Assembly: GCA_001969505.1 (NCBI GenBank)
Contig: LSSK01001890.1
Coordinates: 1 to 29,503 of the forward strand
Reading direction: 5' to 3'
From: Zancudomyces culisetae
Taxonomy: Eukaryota > Kickxellomycota > Harpellomycetes > Harpellales > Legeriomycetaceae
DNA length: 29,503 nt
Program-made: the position numbers and the translations under genes
In this document: positions 9,300 through 19,211 of the stretch, piece by piece
Numbering within the stretch: the first letter of the stretch is position 1
How the letters are laid out: every line of letters starts with the position of its first letter
The notes under the pieces: model-generated
The model's database searches: none
The model's input: only the letters and a program-made list of their open reading frames with translations
What the model was told of the DNA's origin: nothing

Positions 9300-10498
9300 T
9301 TACTTCGAGCTCGCAACAACAGCCCAAGTTAAAAGAATTCCAAGGGCAGCTGCCAATATTTCAAGCCCTGATCCAGTTGCAAAGCTTTTGGAGTATTCAA
9401 CGATAGTGTTGACCGAAGGAATCCCAATGCGTATCCCAGCCTTCTCCTTTGCGCTGGGATCAGCATCATCATCAGAATCGCTAAGCTCAGCAGCATTGTC
9501 ACTCTTGTTTGCCTTTTGCTTACGGTTCCGTAGTGTTGAAGAGCTTATGTCATCCTTGTGGTTTTTATCAAGATCAGAAAGCGCGTTTTTAACCACTTTA
9601 TTGGATGGATCCAGTTTAAGTGATTTTTTATAATGCTCTTTCGCTTCAAAATACTTTCCTTGGAGCGCGAGTACCCTACCTAAATTAAATTTACCTCAAT
9701 ATTTAATTTCCATCCACTCCAACTTCACAGAGAACCAGTGCCAAGTATTTTTTTATGAAAGGGGAGGGTGGAGGAATGGTGTAGAATATACTTACCTTGA
9801 AGATATGGCCCTTTGGCCCATTCAGGTTGTAGGGTTGCTACTTGATCTGCATGCCTACCTGCCATAACCAAGTCGTTTTGCTTGATCAAACATAGACAGG
9901 CGTTTGAGTGCAGTTTTTCGTTGTACATATCAAATGACAACCCTTTGCGGTATGCAACAAGCGCATCTTTGATGTTTCCCTGCTTATACAGTACATTCCC
10001 CTGTTCGCGGCATTTTTCAGCCTCTCGTTGCTCCTCAGCCGTTTCACGCTCATCTTCTCCGTTCAGAGTTTCTGAGCTAGACTTGCTTGTGGTGGTTTTA
10101 CTTTTCTTAAATTTATTTTCAATGGCGTCTTTCTTAATCAGCGCGGAATTACTCTTTTCTAAATCACCCAATTCTTTGTAGGCCTTGGCCATTCTAATTA
10201 ATGCAACCGAATGGATCGTTCTACATCCCTCAGCTACTTTGTTGTCAATTTCCGTGTTCAAAAACAGCAATACCTTTTCACAATCCTTGATGGCTTCTTT
10301 CCACCGTTTCAATTGCATGTTACAGGTAGCCCTGGATAGAAAAGGAAGTGCTGACTGTACAGGTAATCCGCAGAGCTCATCGAAAAACTTCAATGCACCT
10401 TCGTAGTCCTCGCTCCCCAGGCATCTTGAGGCATCGGCTAGAATTTCGGTTGAATCCCTATGTATCTCCTCTCTTTTTTGGCTCAGAAACGAAAACAT
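9300..10498 (-). CDS. Tail-anchored TPR protein (STI1/co-chaperone-like repeats)
   Basis: Model: exon 1 10498-9796, intron 9795-9680 (116 nt, GTAAGT to TTTAG, phase 1), exon 2 9679-9300, giving 360 aa. There are two TPR blocks. The first is roughly residues 12-120 (DYEGALKFFDELC, LSRATCNMQLKRWKEAIKDC). The second is roughly 158-300 (REQGNVLYKQGNIKDALVAY, SNACLCLIKQNDLVMAGRHA, then YLQGRVLALQGKYFEAKEHY across the splice). The second block resembles TPRs of STI1/Hop-type co-chaperones that bind Hsp70/Hsp90 tails. A Ser/Lys linker separates the blocks. The last ~20 residues (LEILAAALGILLTWAVVA, then SSK) form one hydrophobic helix at the C-terminus, so this is a predicted tail-anchored protein facing the cytosol. 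The membrane (ER or mitochondrial outer) cannot be decided. Confidence 0.88.
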
Positions 10499-11125
10499 GG
10501 TATGGTGATATTGTTATTGTTGGATTATACAGTCGCGATTTTCACCTGAATGCTTCTTGCTCTTAGCGCAAATATGATGTTTATTTATAGAAGGATACTA
10601 TTGAAATTGTAAGTACAACCCAAGTTTTTCTATTCTATTTCATCCATTTTAAGTTTTCATTTGCCAATTTTGCGTAAAATAAAAGTGCAAAAAAAAAGAC
10701 TTTGGGGCTTAGAAGCCAACATCACAGTGACAATGCGATTTAATTATGTGCCTTGCTCTTGTTGATTTGAAATAGCTTGGTAGCAAACAATCAACCAAAG
10801 TGATATTGAGACAATGGGCAACGCTTAGCCTTTAAATATATATTTTCTGCCTTTTGAGCATGCTTGAAAAAATAATTTAGAAATAGTAATAACAATGATA
10901 GTGGTAAATAGTCGAAATAAATGAATTGAAAGTAACGGAATAAAACAAGAGGCAGTAAAAAAGCATCAATTAGTTTCATGAGTCAGATCTTCAAGTAAAA
11001 AAGAAAAAATATTTGAAATAAAGAGCTATATTATATAGTTTTAGAATGGGAATAATTGAAATAAAACACCAATAGCAAAATTAAGGGGAAAGAAAACAAG
11101 CAAAAGAAGTAAAAGAAAAAAAAAA
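10499..11125. other. Intergenic region, nothing recognised
   Basis: About 630 bp between the TPR gene start and the RPT5 stop, both on the minus strand. It should contain the TPR promoter and the RPT5 3' UTR. Open frames here are short and of low-complexity AT-rich content. No RNA gene or repeat was recognised. Confidence 0.6.
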
Positions 11126-12421
11126 CTATGCAAAATATTGGAGAGAAGTCTTTTTTCTTGCCTGCACTTCCTGAATTCCTTCCATAAAATCTTCGTGGTT
11201 GAGCTGAGATGCCCCACGACGCAGTGCGATCATACCAGCTTCGACACAGATGGCTTTGCACTGGGCACCATTGAATTCGTCACAACTACGTGCAAGTTCA
11301 TCATAGTTGACGTTAGGAGAGACATTCATTTTCCGGGAGTGGATTTGAAGGATTCTTGCACGGGCGGCTTGGTTAGGAAGAGGAAATTCGATTTTTCTAT
11401 CCAAACGACCTGAACGCAGCAGAGCAGGATCAAGAATATCAATTCTGTTGGTAGCAGCTATGACCTTGATCCGATCGTCGCTACCAAAACCATCCAGCTG
11501 GTTAAGCAGCTCCAGCATAGTTCGCTGAACCTCACGATCGCCACTCTTGTCGCTATCAAATCTCTTTGTTCCAATGGCATCCAATTCATCAATAAATATA
11601 ATACAGGGCGCCTTTTCCTTGGCCAAAGCGAACGCATCCCGAACTAGCTTGGCTCCATCTCCTATAAACATTTGCACTAGCTGAGGACCGGCCAGTTTGA
11701 GATATGTCGATTGAGTTTGTGCTGCACATGCTCTGGCCAAAAGTGTCTTTCCTGTTCCTGGTGGACCGTACATTAGTACACCCTTTGGTGGCTTGATGCC
11801 CAGATTCTTAAATCTTTCGGCGTGTGTCATTGGCAAAACAATCGCCTCCACCAATTCTTCAATCTGCTTATCTAGCCCACCAATATCTGTGTAATCCTCT
11901 GTAGGTTTCTCATCTACCTCCATGGCCTTAACTCTTGAATCGTATTCTGGTGGCAATTTTTCCAAAACAAGAAAACTGTCTTTGTGAACTCCAATCAAAT
12001 CTCCTGGCTCTAAATCTGCAGAATCCACCAGCCCAATTAGCGGCAAAAACACGGTTTGTCTAGTAGATGTTTTAATTACTGCACATTTTCCAGCTCTCTG
12101 TGAGTCCAAGTCCACATTTGCACCATCCTCCTCTTCGGGATCTGGTTGAATGTCTAATATCTCCACTACATTTCCCACCAAATACGGCAGCTGTCTATTC
12201 ATCTCTATTTTCTGTTTGTTATCTTTTGTCTTCTCCGTCATTGCCTGCTGTTCGTGGTAAATTCGGGAAAACTCACTCTTCAGCACTCTTATTTCATTTT
12301 CAATTAGTCTTGTACGATTGACAACTTCTTGGTTGTCCAAACGCAAAATTTCGCGGTCTAAATCTGAAAAATCTTCAGGAGCATCAAGTGCCTGCTCCAA
12401 AGTCCGGGTTCCACCTGACAT
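11126..12421 (-). CDS. RPT5: 26S proteasome regulatory ATPase RPT5 (PSMC3)
   Basis: 431 aa, single exon. RPT5 is one of six AAA+ ATPases in the base of the 19S regulatory particle, which unfold substrates and open the 20S gate. In order: an N-terminal coiled coil (about residues 25-75), an OB-fold region (about 80-160), then the AAA domain with Walker A GPPGTGKT (219-226), Walker B IIFIDE (274-279), AATNR sensor (322-326) and RSGRLDRK arginine-finger region. The N-terminal [10 protein letters not shown] segment and the overall sequence point to RPT5 rather than other RPTs. It ends in QYFA. RPT5 normally carries an HbYX tail (human YYA, yeast FYA), and here the tyrosine position is Phe. Paralogue assignment is from recall of the family without an alignment. 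Confidence 0.95.
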   Translation of the reverse strand: MSGGTRTLEQALDAPEDFSDLDREILRLDNQEVVNRTRLIENEIRVLKSEFSRIYHEQQAMTEKTKDNKQKIEMNRQLPYLVGNVVEILDIQPDPEEEDGANVDLDSQRAGKCAVIKTSTRQTVFLPLIGLVDSADLEPGDLIGVHKDSFLVLEKLPPEYDSRVKAMEVDEKPTEDYTDIGGLDKQIEELVEAIVLPMTHAERFKNLGIKPPKGVLMYGPPGTGKTLLARACAAQTQSTYLKLAGPQLVQMFIGDGAKLVRDAFALAKEKAPCIIFIDELDAIGTKRFDSDKSGDREVQRTMLELLNQLDGFGSDDRIKVIAATNRIDILDPALLRSGRLDRKIEFPLPNQAARARILQIHSRKMNVSPNVNYDELARSCDEFNGAQCKAICVEAGMIALRRGASQLNHEDFMEGIQEVQARKKTSLQYFA

Positions 12422-12547
12422 TGTCTTGAATTTTATTTGTTACTATACCACTTATTAAATAGTAAAGAAACTATAATTGGAAAGAGATGAGTTTGTTTTT
12501 GGTATTCCTATTTTTTGAAAAAAGGATTTAAACTACAACAATTTTTT

Positions 12548-12558
12548 GGTGGGGCAAA
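12548..12558 (+). promoter_or_regulatory. PACE-like element upstream of RPT5
   Basis: GGTGGGGCAAA lies 127-137 bp upstream of the RPT5 start codon. The yeast proteasome-associated control element bound by Rpn4 is GGTGGCAAA, so this copy has two extra G. It is a candidate only: one imperfect match upstream of one proteasome gene. Confidence 0.3.
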
Positions 12559-13468
12559 TAAACAAAATTTTAGCTGTAAATTAAATTTTAGTCAGTATTT
12601 TTTCATTTGAATTTGGTACGTAATCATTTCGTTTGCATTGTATTTTTTCGGAAATAGAGGGGTGGGTGGGATTATTAAAAAAAGCTCTATTTTAACTGGG
12701 CCTTGCTAACCAGCTCGCAGATTTGAGGGGCCAATTTTAACCCCGATTTTTATTTTGGATTTTTTCATCTGAGCATGTATTAAAACAGACTTAGCTAGTA
12801 CGAACTAGGATGCAGTCAATAAATAATAAAAAGAACGCTCAATGCCATAACAGTCACTTTGTAGGTCTTTGGTACATACACATGCATTATCGTGTGTAGA
12901 ACATATAGAATGGACAATACGAGCGTCCACACTTAATAAAGCTCCGTACGTTAGGCTGGCGGATGTTTGGGATTCTTTTATCATTTTTGGTTGTGCAGCT
13001 AGATATATCACATATACACTACCGCGCAACGTCTATTTGAACAAAGCCTGTATATATCGAGATCAAAAGCGCGCAGGTGAAAAAATAAACTGTCTTGCTA
13101 ATATACACAAGTACTACTAACAAATAAACTTCGGTATTGAACTCAAAAGATAGTAACTGGTTTACTAAAAATGATGCTGATGTGTGTTATGTAGAAAATA
13201 ATATTAAATTATATATCCATATATCGCTTGGGTTTTTAGCGAGTTGGACCTGGGTGTTTGAAATGGCTTTTGCTGTTTGTATTCAATCACCTTTTACCTC
13301 AGATGTGTTTTTTACACCAAACTGTAAACTTTTTACGAGAATAATGATAGGTGATAACACCCCCCTGTGGAAAGAAATAGACAGATAACTAGATTGGTTG
13401 TTGACAGTACACAGCCTGAATCATAAGTGTTATATACACTGATATCCACTACTGTTAGATATTACCTG

Positions 13469-13551
13469 TTGTTCGTTTGCTTGTTCGTTTGCTTGTTCGT
13501 TTGCTTGTTCGTTTGCTTGTTTGCTTGCTTGTTTGTTTACTTGTTTGTTTG
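13469..13551. repeat. 12-bp minisatellite TTGTTCGTTTGC
   Basis: Four exact tandem copies of TTGTTCGTTTGC at 13469-13516, followed by degenerate TTGT/TTGC tetranucleotide-like copies to about 13551. On the minus strand it reads as Ala-Asn-Glu-Gln repeats, but that frame has no ATG start and no other protein signal. Confidence 0.93.
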
Positions 13552-13918
13552 TAAGATGTAGTAAGAAAATTTGAAGTCTTATGGTTAAATAAGTGGTGCT
13601 AGTTCTATATCGTGTATCCGAAAAATAGTATAGCACTTCATTTTATTGGGCTTTTATCTCACTTTATTCACTTGATTCTGTAGCATACCAAGAAAAAGAA
13701 AAAATTCAAAACTTACGAATAGCCCAAAAAAAGTATTATAAACACTGTAGTGAACCCTCGTTAAGTTTTTTCTTTCAAAAAACTTCTACTACTGCACGTT
13801 TTCGGTTAATATCGTATCCCACCACCTTTAATTTACATTTTCTTTATACAAAGCATCATTTTACATACAATTTACAATTCAAAGTTGGTTCAGATTTAAC
13901 AGTGTACCTATACCAGCA

Positions 13919-13930
13919 CCCCCCCCTCCC
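13919..13930 (+). repeat. Poly-C tract C8-TCCC
   Basis: Eight C followed by TCCC in the gene-poor region upstream of the membrane-protein gene. It has the same C(n)TCCC form as the tract at 6726. Confidence 0.85.
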
Positions 13931-14609
13931 AAAATCTCACTCCCTCTTCTCTCCGGAAAATTCTAGAAAACCTAAAAAATATTATATTAAAAAAATCAGC
14001 ACTGATAATGGTACTACAAACAGGTATGCGCTTATAATATTGCATTACACACTCTGACTATTCACAGTGAAATTTCTCTACAAATTATTTAGAAAAAAAT
14101 GAATTTCCCTTTTCTACCCCCCACTTACCTCTGTTGATTAAAACAAGCCCGGATATTTTTACAAGTATGGTTGTTATTCCTAATTAGTAGATATCTTTTG
14201 TTTTGTTTTTGTTAAATTTACATTTAGCAAATAATAATTCGAGTTTTAACCATGTAAGCAACCATCAATGACGGGCAATTACTCAATATTGACTTTTTTG
14301 CAATCAACATTGCTGTAGTATTGCTAAAAAAAAAACGGAATATTGAACACTTGAATACAAAAAAGTAGGGCAAAAAAAGGAATATTGTGTTAGAAACACC
14401 TAAAATCAATTCATAGAGAGGGGCGTTCATTTAAAAATAAGCATTTTCGATGACAGTATAGACGATAACACAGTCCGAACTCCATAGAATAGGTATTTAA
14501 ACAGGTTAAATGACGTTTGTGAACCTCGATACCAACACTGGCGTCCAAATAAAAAAAATTAAGAGCAAAAAATATCACACAGCACAAAAAGTCGTAACTA
14601 GTAGTAAAC

Positions 14610-15068
14610 ATGAACGAAAACCTGGAACAGCAGCAGAGACATACAACCCATGCTTTGGGTAAGAGCAAAAGGGATATACTTCTTATGATATACTATGTCT
14701 TACTCCTTATCACAGCCCCGCTGGCCATATTGAGTTTTCTTATCGATCTTATCGCTACCAATCCCAATACCAAATCAAATATTACTGCGGCTAAGGCGGG
14801 AGTCGGTATGGTGTTATTTTGTGAGATTCTGTTTATAGTCTCGGCAATCTTTTTAGGTGTATATGTACACATATATGAAAAAACATACACTTTGGATTCC
14901 AGTATATATCAGGGTGAGTTTAAGAAGCTTGGTGGATTGGTTCCTATCAAATTATTCTGTATAGCTGTCACAGTAATCATGGTACCATGCTTACACCATA
15001 CAATCGATCGCTTGAAATTCTACAGCTCTCTTAAAAGCTTAAGTGACTTATTAAAGTTCAGGTCTTAA
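14610..15068 (+). CDS. Small multi-pass membrane protein, unknown function
   Basis: 152 aa if read as one exon from the ATG at 14610. Three hydrophobic spans are visible: about residues 23-48 (ILLMIYYVLLLITAPLAILS), 66-90 (VGMVLFCEILFIVSAIFLGV) and 107-127 (LVPIKLFCIAVTVIMVPCL). No signal peptide is apparent. I do not recognise the family. An open frame at 15372-15581 encodes two more hydrophobic spans. A phase-compatible intron (donor GTAATC at 14973, acceptor TTAG ending 15371) would join the two into a roughly five-span protein and replace the hydrophilic C-terminus of the single-exon version. That intron would be 399 nt, longer than any other I can place here, so the join is tentative. 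The layout is reminiscent of fungal RTA1- or DUF7702-like membrane proteins, but this is weak. Confidence 0.55.
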   Translation: MNENLEQQQRHTTHALGKSKRDILLMIYYVLLLITAPLAILSFLIDLIATNPNTKSNITAAKAGVGMVLFCEILFIVSAIFLGVYVHIYEKTYTLDSSIYQGEFKKLGGLVPIKLFCIAVTVIMVPCLHHTIDRLKFYSSLKSLSDLLKFRS

Positions 15069-15222
15069 ATACCAGTGTTACCATGATCATAAGTTCATTT
15101 CTCGAAATACATGTACCTGTGCACCTTTGTTTCTAATCTAGTTTGATTATCTGTCATATCTGTTTAATAAAAATTAAATTTTAACAGTAATAAACCTTAA
15201 TATTATTCACCATGTACAAGTG

Positions 15223-15234
15223 AGGGAGGGGGGG
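15223..15234 (-). repeat. Poly-C tract on the minus strand (C7-TCCC)
   Basis: The + strand reads AGGGAGGGGGGG, the reverse complement of the C(n)TCCC form seen at 6726 and 13919. It is non-coding DNA just downstream of the small membrane-protein frame, or in its putative intron. Confidence 0.85.
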
Positions 15235-15371
15235 TATTAGTAATGATAAATCGTGTATTCGATATAGGTAGGGTTAGTGTAGATGGTTGATCAGAAAATA
15301 CGTGTTTTAGTAGCGATTTATGCTGTGTAAAGGTAGAAAGGGAATAATTTGTTCTTTTTATTTGTAATTAG

Positions 15372-15581
15372 CAGCTGGATAGAGAACATTCTCTGTTGTA
15401 TGGTATGGCCACATTATACTTTCTTTCAATGCTGCGATTTGCACTAGAAAATGACAAGTTTCTGGTGACAGGCGACAAAATCGAGTACAAAATCACCATA
15501 GTTACTATTATATGTCTGTTCACTCTCAACACCTTTTTATACCCGAAAACAGATATATTATCCTGTCTACTTTGGAGCTGA
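15372..15581 (+). CDS. Possible 3' exon of the upstream membrane protein
   Basis: A 69-codon open frame ending at a TGA, preceded by a good 3' splice-site context (T-rich stretch then TTAG at 15368-15371). The protein QLDREHSLLYGMATLYFLSM continues through LRFALEND to a second hydrophobic span, KITIVTIICLFTLNTFLYP. It has no convincing start codon of its own near its beginning, which favours it being an exon of the 14610 gene. A chance hydrophobic frame in AT-rich DNA is the main alternative. Confidence 0.35.
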   Translation, partial: QLDREHSLLYGMATLYFLSMLRFALENDKFLVTGDKIEYKITIVTIICLFTLNTFLYPKTDILSCLLWS

Positions 15582-15615
15582 TCTCCCTATCATCAGTAGA
15601 ACTACAGAAAAGTAT

Positions 15616-15625
15616 CCCCCCCCCC
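15616..15625 (+). repeat. Poly-C tract C10
   Basis: Ten consecutive C followed by TGCCT, in the roughly 400-bp non-coding interval upstream of GRWD1. Confidence 0.9.
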
Positions 15626-15740
15626 TGCCTGGACACTTGCGAGCACAAATTAATGAGATGCCCCTTTAATAGCTTTTTTTGTTGATTACACAGTTTTGTC
15701 TTTCCATGTTCACGAATGAGAACTGCAAAAAAACTGACGC

Positions 15741-15760
15741 AAAAAAAATTTTTTTTTCAG
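15741..15760 (+). promoter_or_regulatory. RRPE-like A8T9-CAG element upstream of GRWD1
   Basis: Eight A, nine T, then CAG, about 225-243 bp upstream of the GRWD1 start. Read on the other strand it is CTGAAAAA(n)TTTT(n), resembling the yeast RRPE (TGAAAAATTT) of ribosome-biogenesis promoters. A similar A7T4-CAG element precedes MPP10. Confidence 0.4.
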
Positions 15761-15983
15761 TAACGAAAAAAAAAAATCGTGCATCTAAATAAAGTGATCA
15801 AAAAAATAAAGGCAAAAAAAAAATTAAAGGCAAAATAGCCGTTGGTCGAGTATAAGTATATACCCAAAATTTTTGTAAAATATAAAATCACAGACATACA
15901 ATTTAGAATCCTGTGGTTTGTGTACGAACGTCTCAGCATTCTTCAAGTGCATATATAATATAGACGAAAAGCAGCAGATCAAG

Positions 15984-17621
15984 ATGTCCAAACGACAAGC
16001 AACTGATACCCAGGCCTTGGAAAATGGTATGGAGATAGATTTACCCATCAATGGAGGTGAAAGAATCACTGGAAATATTGAAAAGGGAGAAAGGAGGAAA
16101 AAGAAGGCAACAGGGAATGATGTGGGTCTGGGAGGGGACGATGAAATGGGAGAATTTGAGGATATGTTTGAGGATGAGATGGAATCAGAGGATGAGGTTG
16201 TAGAAAGCGAAGGCTCAGCAGAATCAGATTTGGAGGAGCTGGAGGATGGTAGATATATACAGAAAAACATGCTGAGTAGAATCAAGGAGGAACAGGATCG
16301 TGAAAAGGAAGAGGAACAAGAGGAGATGGGGGAACGGGAAAGTAAGGTATATTTACCAGGAGATAAACTAGAGAAGGATGAGGAGCTAGTAGTAGACAAT
16401 ACAGCATACCAAATGCTTCACTTTTTGAATGTATCATGGCCTTGCCTGAGCTTTGATGTTGTTAGGGACGGTCTTGGTGAAAATCGGACCAGATTCCCAC
16501 AGACAATGACAATATTTACAGGAACACAGGCAGATGAAGCCCACAAAAATGAAGTTATGCTGATGAAAATGACAAAGCTGCATCGGACAATTAACGATGG
16601 CAAAGAGCAGGATGAAAATGACGATGATGAAATGGACGAAGACTTGGATGAAGACCCAGTGGTGCAGGTACGAACGATGAAGCACCGGGGAGGAGTCAAC
16701 AGAGTGAGAGTTAAACAAAGTTACGACAGTCCACTTGGAGCAACATGGTCAGATGAAGGGAAGGTATACATTTGGGATTTGAAAGAGCAGCTCAATTCGC
16801 TGGAGACATCAACTTATAATCTTCAAGCAAAAGCCAGAGAGCCAGTGTATACAGTCAGTACTCACGATGTTGAAGGGTTTGCACTTGACTGGCATTCTGA
16901 TGGTAGACTACTAACAGGTGATTGTGACAAATTTATTTACTTGACACAGCAGCGAACAGATAATGGTCTGTTTGTGACAGACAAGTCAGCGTTTAGAGGA
17001 CACAAACAGTCTGTAGAAGATCTCCAATGGTCACCAAGTGAACAAAATGTCTTTGCGTCATGTTCAGCCGATCAGACAATAAGGATTTGGGATACTAGAG
17101 CTAACAACCGGAAAACATCAAGACTTTGTGTGAGCCAGGCACACAACAGCGACGTTAATGTGATTTCGTGGAACAAGGTATCGCAGTATCTAATGGCTAG
17201 TGGTGCAGACGATGGCAAATTTAGCATTTGGGATCTGCGGACATGGGGTGGTGGTGCTTCTGGGCAAAAGAGAATCTTGCCCGTAGCCACAATGGACTGG
17301 CACAAGGCCCCTGTAACATCTATCGAATGGCACCCAACTGACGACTCTGTTATTGCTGTCTCGGGTGCAGACGACCAGCTGACCATATGGGATCTGTCTG
17401 TTGAGTTGGATCCTGAAGAAGAACAAAATGGTGCTGGCAGCAGAGCTGTCAATGAATTTGTTGGCGCAGATGGGTCCAGGCGCACTGTTCCTCCTCAACT
17501 GCTCTTTGTTCACCAAGGCCAGCGTGATATCAAGGAGTTACATTGGCACCCTCAGATTCCTGGTGCTATTGTTAGTACAGCTTATTCCGGGTTCGGAGTT
17601 TTCAAAACCATTTCGGTTTAG
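15984..17621 (+). CDS. RRB1: Glutamate-rich WD repeat protein GRWD1/Rrb1, ribosome biogenesis
   Basis: 545 aa, single exon. The family (yeast Rrb1, human GRWD1) is a dedicated chaperone for ribosomal protein uL3 and acts in the nucleolus in 60S assembly. The N-terminal ~110 residues are very acidic. They are followed by YQMLHFLNVSWPCLSFDVV, the CAF1C/histone-binding-type entry segment of this WD40 subclass. Then come WD repeats including GHKQSVEDLQWSPSEQNVFA with IRIWDTR, SDVNVISWN with FSIWDLR, and APVTSIEWHPTDDSVIAVSG with LTIWDLS. The C-terminal HQGQRDIKELHWHPQIPG and GFGVFKTISV are also typical. The open frame extends 22 codons further upstream to 15918, but the ATG at 15984 (MSKRQATD) begins the acidic region and follows an A-rich leader, so I take it as the start. 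Confidence 0.93.
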   Translation: MSKRQATDTQALENGMEIDLPINGGERITGNIEKGERRKKKATGNDVGLGGDDEMGEFEDMFEDEMESEDEVVESEGSAESDLEELEDGRYIQKNMLSRIKEEQDREKEEEQEEMGERESKVYLPGDKLEKDEELVVDNTAYQMLHFLNVSWPCLSFDVVRDGLGENRTRFPQTMTIFTGTQADEAHKNEVMLMKMTKLHRTINDGKEQDENDDDEMDEDLDEDPVVQVRTMKHRGGVNRVRVKQSYDSPLGATWSDEGKVYIWDLKEQLNSLETSTYNLQAKAREPVYTVSTHDVEGFALDWHSDGRLLTGDCDKFIYLTQQRTDNGLFVTDKSAFRGHKQSVEDLQWSPSEQNVFASCSADQTIRIWDTRANNRKTSRLCVSQAHNSDVNVISWNKVSQYLMASGADDGKFSIWDLRTWGGGASGQKRILPVATMDWHKAPVTSIEWHPTDDSVIAVSGADDQLTIWDLSVELDPEEEQNGAGSRAVNEFVGADGSRRTVPPQLLFVHQGQRDIKELHWHPQIPGAIVSTAYSGFGVFKTISV

Positions 17622-19097
17622 TTTATCTTTATTGCAAACTTTAGTTTCTTATTTTTCAAGTTTGTACATATTGCAAAACCTATTCCAAGGATTCTTCGAT
17701 TGTTATATACAACTATTTATAAAAATTTTAGGCCAACTTAGATTTTGGAAAACACAATAAACTTTATGATCGTCTCCAAGTATAAGGAACTAACCAATAG
17801 GAATCATTATCCATTTAATTAGTTAGTATATAAACCTTTACCAAAGCTTATTAGTAAACTTTAAGTCTTTTAATCTCGTTTATTTAGTATCTATACTATT
17901 ACAATAAAGACAATCATAACAGTATAAGACTAGGGGATTTAAAAAAGTGAAGTGGTCATAATCATGTAAACACCTCTAGCCGGAAAGCTAATGACTGGAG
18001 CGGAATGTGTGTAGACTAGTAAAGTGTGATACTTTTTGGAAATTATCAATTTCGAGTGTAATTTGCTTGATATGTTTATTTTTGGATATTTTGGTAATGG
18101 ACCTTCATCTGTCTTGAAATAATATAAATAATGGGCTATGTTGACGCAACATTATATTTTAGTTTAAGATGATTAATTTTACGATTGAATTTATGAATAG
18201 TCACAACATATCAACATTACGGCCTAAAACTCTCAAGTTTAGTGTGAATAAAAACAATTATATATTGAGGTTGTGAGCAGTAAACCATGCTCAAATCTTT
18301 GTTGTCTTGCACAAGCTGGTATTCTAACCATTTTATTATTATTTTAGATACCTTTTCCTTCAAAGATACCACCTTTATGGTTAATTTAATTCGAAAATCT
18401 TGATAACCATTTCTTGAAAACAAAGGCAAATATGCTATGTCAATAAAAGGGTTCAGGTAGTTGTTATTATTCGTCTGAAAAAAACAGTAATACAGATTTT
18501 GTATAATGTTGTCGTTTACGAGTTGGTCGAATAAAAAAATACAACTAGTCACGCTTTTCAAGACTCATTTTTGATAGCACTTGAATCGAATATGCTTGCT
18601 CGGGGGTTGTGTATGTGAAATCAAACTAGGAAGCCAACTATATTGGTTAAATCAATTTATTTATTGATTCAATTGTATTTGGCAATGATATACAGTATAT
18701 TTAGCCTCTCAACGTTCAATTCTAAATGTTAAATCATTTTTAAACCCAAATGAATATACATCGCCACATAAGTAAAAATATTACCAGGTCAAGTCTATAG
18801 TTCAAAATTGGTTTTATCTGAAATATAAAACTATAAAAAAAGAATAAAGATAGTCCAAATGTCCAAAGAATCTACAGCTCTTACCCAAGTGCTAGCCTTA
18901 TTTTTGATACCATTATATTCTAGTTTAATGACAGTACACAAAGACATTTACTACTTAATATGGCTTACTCAATGGCGTAGCGATATTGGCGCGCCCAATC
19001 GCCATCATATATATTTATTACATCAGAATTCTTGCAGATTAGAAATTAGAAAAGAAGAAAGCAGAAAATAAATACAAAGAGATAATTCGACTTGAAG

Positions 19098-19211
19098 ATG
19101 CTCGAACTCCAGACAAAACACGGGTTGCTTGGAAAGGATTTCAATAAAAAGAAGGATGATTTCGAAAATGTAAAATACGACAGCTATTGGAATGTGATAA
19201 CCAAAGGTTAG
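19098..19211 (+). CDS. Possible small protein or first exon, unresolved
   Basis: From the ATG at 19098 a hydrophilic, coding-like peptide runs MLELQTKHGLLGKDFNKKKD and on to YDSYWNVITK, then meets GGTTAGT: either Gly plus a TAG stop (37 aa) or a splice donor at 19207. Upstream lie a TATATATAT stretch (about 19009-19016) and an A-rich leader, as at the real genes here. Possible acceptors at 19295 (after CAACTAAC) or 19372 (after TTCTAAC and a T-rich tract) give either a hydrophobic C-terminal tail or an immediate stop. I recognise no family. It may be a small single-span membrane protein or chance. Confidence 0.3.
   Translation: MLELQTKHGLLGKDFNKKKDDFENVKYDSYWNVITKG

Larger units (their letters stand above)
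12422..14609. other. 2.2 kb gene-poor region
   Basis: Between the divergent starts of RPT5 and the small membrane protein. All open frames are under about 85 codons, mostly lack ATG starts and overlap on both strands, so I call no gene. Contents: a PACE-like site at 12548-12558, a slightly less AT-rich stretch at about 12840-13090 with no recognisable RNA gene, the TTGTTCGTTTGC minisatellite at 13469-13551, a C8-TCCC tract at 13919-13930 and several A/T runs. Confidence 0.6.

Noticed and set aside
12840-13090. Possible tRNA, snRNA or snoRNA in the less AT-rich stretch
   Set aside because: I found no tRNA A/B boxes, no snRNA signature and only a partial C-box-like ATGATGC near 13170 without a paired D box.
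13430-13636. Ala-Asn-Glu-Gln repeat protein on the minus strand
   Set aside because: It is a translation of the 12-bp minisatellite, lacks an ATG start and has no other conserved sequence.
15824-16399. 191-codon Ser-rich minus-strand frame over the start of GRWD1
   Set aside because: Antisense of the acidic N-terminal region of GRWD1; low complexity only.
18217-18561. 114-codon minus-strand frame
   Set aside because: No ATG at its beginning, AT-driven composition and no recognisable motif or splice context; insufficient for a gene call.
18859-19071. 70-codon plus-strand frame with a hydrophobic N-terminus
   Set aside because: It has an ATG, but no conserved motif, and overlaps what looks like the promoter and leader of the candidate exon at 19098.
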